From: Streptomyces sp. NRRL S-337 | Lineage (GTDB): Bacteria > Actinomycetota > Actinomycetes > Streptomycetales > Streptomycetaceae | NCBI RefSeq assembly: GCF_000720175.1 | Contig: NZ_JOIX01000139.1 | Coordinates: forward strand, 1-8,395 | Direction: 5' to 3' | Length of the DNA: 8,395 nucleotides | Part shown: positions 7,279 through 8,395 of the stretch, piece after piece | Position numbering within the stretch: position 1 is the first letter of the stretch | Layout of the letters: every line of letters begins with the position of its first letter | Made by a program: the position numbers and the translations under genes | The notes under the pieces: generated by a model | The model's input: the letters and a program-made list of their open reading frames with translations, nothing else | Told to the model about the DNA's origin: nothing | Database searches by the model: none

Positions 7279-8295
7279 ATGGACGCGATGGCCTTGTATC
7301 AGGAAGCGCGCGTACGGCAGGACGTGCTTTCCGGGTACTACAACAGCAATGTCCGCGTGGACTTGGCCGACGGGCCCGTGATGGTCCGCATCCCGGCCGG
7401 CGGGGCGCCGACGATGGACCTGACGATGTGGCCCGAGCACGCGGTCCTCGAAGCCATCCGCCCCTACGTCACCTCGGCACCGCAGCTGCTCCACGTACAG
7501 CCGGACCCCCCGTTCCAGATCCACGAGTTCATCGCGGGGACCTGCCTCGACGAGGTCTGCCCGGCCGGCACCCCGCTGCCCGCCGGTGTGCTCCGCGACA
7601 TCGGCACCCTGTTCTCCCAGTTGCTGCGCGTGCCCGCCGCCAAACTGCCCGGCGTGCCCACCGACTGGCCCGCGGACGGCGACACCGCCGGGTTCGTGGC
7701 CCTGCTCCTGCGTCTGGTGCGGACCATCCGCGCCGACGGCGACGAGGCCACCGGGCAGCTCTACCGCGACCTGGGCGTCCCGGAGGACCCGTGTGCGCTC
7801 CTGGAACAACGGGCGGAAACGCTGCGGAGCCGGCCCTTCCGCCTCCTCCACGCGGACATCCACCGGCGGAACATGATCACTCACCGGCATCGCACGGTCT
7901 TCCTCGACTGGGAGCTCGCGCTGTGGGGCGACCCGGTCTACGACCTGGCGGACCATCTGCACAAGATGTCCTACCTGCCCGCCGAGCGGGACCGGACGGT
8001 CGCCGCCTGGCAGCGGGTGGCACCCGCGGAGTGCCGGGTGGGATGGGAGGACGCGCTCGCCTTCTACCTGGCCTTCGAGCGCATGAAGTCCGCGGTGGTG
8101 GACACCGTCCGCTGGGCTCGGCTGATCGCTGCCGCTCCCACCGCGGGCGAGCGCCGGGCCCGCGCCGGCGAACTCGCGGGCAAGCTCCGGGCCGCCCGGC
8201 CCTGCTGGCCCTCGGGCCCCCGCTCCGACGACTCCCCCACGGACATCGAGCGCGCCGTGGAGCGCTGGACCGGCCGCCGGGAACCGCGGGGCTAG
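7279..8295 (+). CDS. APH/choline-kinase-fold phosphotransferase, copy 2
   Basis: A 338-aa paralogue of the preceding kinase. The two align without a gap from residue 1 to about 285, with the same numbering for H191, D193, N198 and D210 (LLHADIHRRNM; FLDWELALWGDP). By hand count 34 of 50 residues match over 181-230. R37, E53, the FIAG hinge and ER.KSA.VDTVR (267-278) are shared, so it should also be active. The C-terminal 50 residues differ more. The start at ATG 7279 is chosen because it aligns exactly with the start of copy 1 and has GGTGG eight bases upstream; GTG 7267 and ATG 7288 are alternatives. It follows copy 1 by 19 bp in the same operon. Its stop TAG overlaps the stop of the convergent transposase. 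The C-terminus resembles copy 1 in layout, so the insertion sequence probably has not truncated it much. The substrate is unknown. Confidence 0.88.
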   Translation: MDAMALYQEARVRQDVLSGYYNSNVRVDLADGPVMVRIPAGGAPTMDLTMWPEHAVLEAIRPYVTSAPQLLHVQPDPPFQIHEFIAGTCLDEVCPAGTPLPAGVLRDIGTLFSQLLRVPAAKLPGVPTDWPADGDTAGFVALLLRLVRTIRADGDEATGQLYRDLGVPEDPCALLEQRAETLRSRPFRLLHADIHRRNMITHRHRTVFLDWELALWGDPVYDLADHLHKMSYLPAERDRTVAAWQRVAPAECRVGWEDALAFYLAFERMKSAVVDTVRWARLIAAAPTAGERRARAGELAGKLRAARPCWPSGPRSDDSPTDIERAVERWTGRREPRG

Positions 8296-8395
8296 GTGTG
8301 TTGTCCGGAGAGGTTGGTGACGCGGCTGGCTGGGGTGTGGCCGCTGATTCCGGTGTGGGGTCGGTGGTAGTTGTACCAGTCCAGCCAGCCAGGGA
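8292..8395 (-). mobile_element. 3' end of an IS481/IS3-like transposase gene (partial)
   Basis: Read on the minus strand, the last bases encode the C-terminus of a DDE integrase-type transposase: WLDWYNYHRPHTGISGHTPA followed by SRVTNLSGQHT and a TAG stop (8294-8292). The WYN.HRPH...G..P pattern is the hallmark end of IS481/IS3-type transposases of the rve family. Only about 34 codons lie in the window, so intactness cannot be judged. The stop overlaps the kinase stop as CTAG. A TGT, the usual start of IS481-family inverted repeats, occurs at 8297, 8299 and 8302. The element's end is therefore probably within a few bases of the kinase stop, but the exact border cannot be fixed from one end. 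Confidence 0.85.

Noticed and set aside
6252..8295. The two kinases as aminoglycoside resistance genes
   Set aside because: Only the general fold motifs match. The family has many other substrates and nothing here points to aminoglycosides.

Overview
The window reads as chromosomal DNA of a high-GC actinomycete, most likely Streptomyces or a close relative. The G+C content is very high, third codon positions are almost all G or C, reading frames are open on the opposite strand throughout, and the adenosine deaminase and the small secreted protein look like Streptomyces proteins. No database could be searched, so the genus is an inference.

The left part (about 1-3,683) looks like ordinary chromosomal housekeeping DNA. 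It starts with a GC-only hairpin running into very long G tracts, probably the end of an upstream transcription unit. A VanZ-family membrane protein and a tiny PspC-domain membrane protein follow on the plus strand. A perfect 15-bp hairpin separates pspC from a convergent minus-strand gene for a small secreted protein. That gene is followed to the right by the terminator of adenosine deaminase (add, minus strand). Divergent from add is a plus-strand alpha/beta-hydrolase-fold protein whose nucleophile position is Gly rather than Ser, Asp or Cys.

The right part (3,766-8,295) is the notable region: a compact three-gene plus-strand operon. It encodes a STAND-type NTPase with a C-terminal TPR-like region (829 aa), then a kinase of the aminoglycoside phosphotransferase/choline kinase fold (335 aa) joined by an ATGA overlap, then a second kinase paralogue (338 aa) 19 bp further on. 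The two kinases align without a gap for about 285 residues and both keep the catalytic HxDxxxxN motif and the metal-binding Asp, so they are a tandem duplication with both copies apparently active. My inference is a sensor/switch ATPase working with two small-molecule (or protein) kinases; substrate and purpose are unknown. A defence, signalling or specialised-metabolism role is possible.

The right edge holds the 3' end of a minus-strand IS481-like transposase whose stop codon overlaps the stop codon of the second kinase (CTAG). A mobile element therefore directly abuts the operon, and any further operon genes may have been separated from it. No rRNA, tRNA or CRISPR array is seen.
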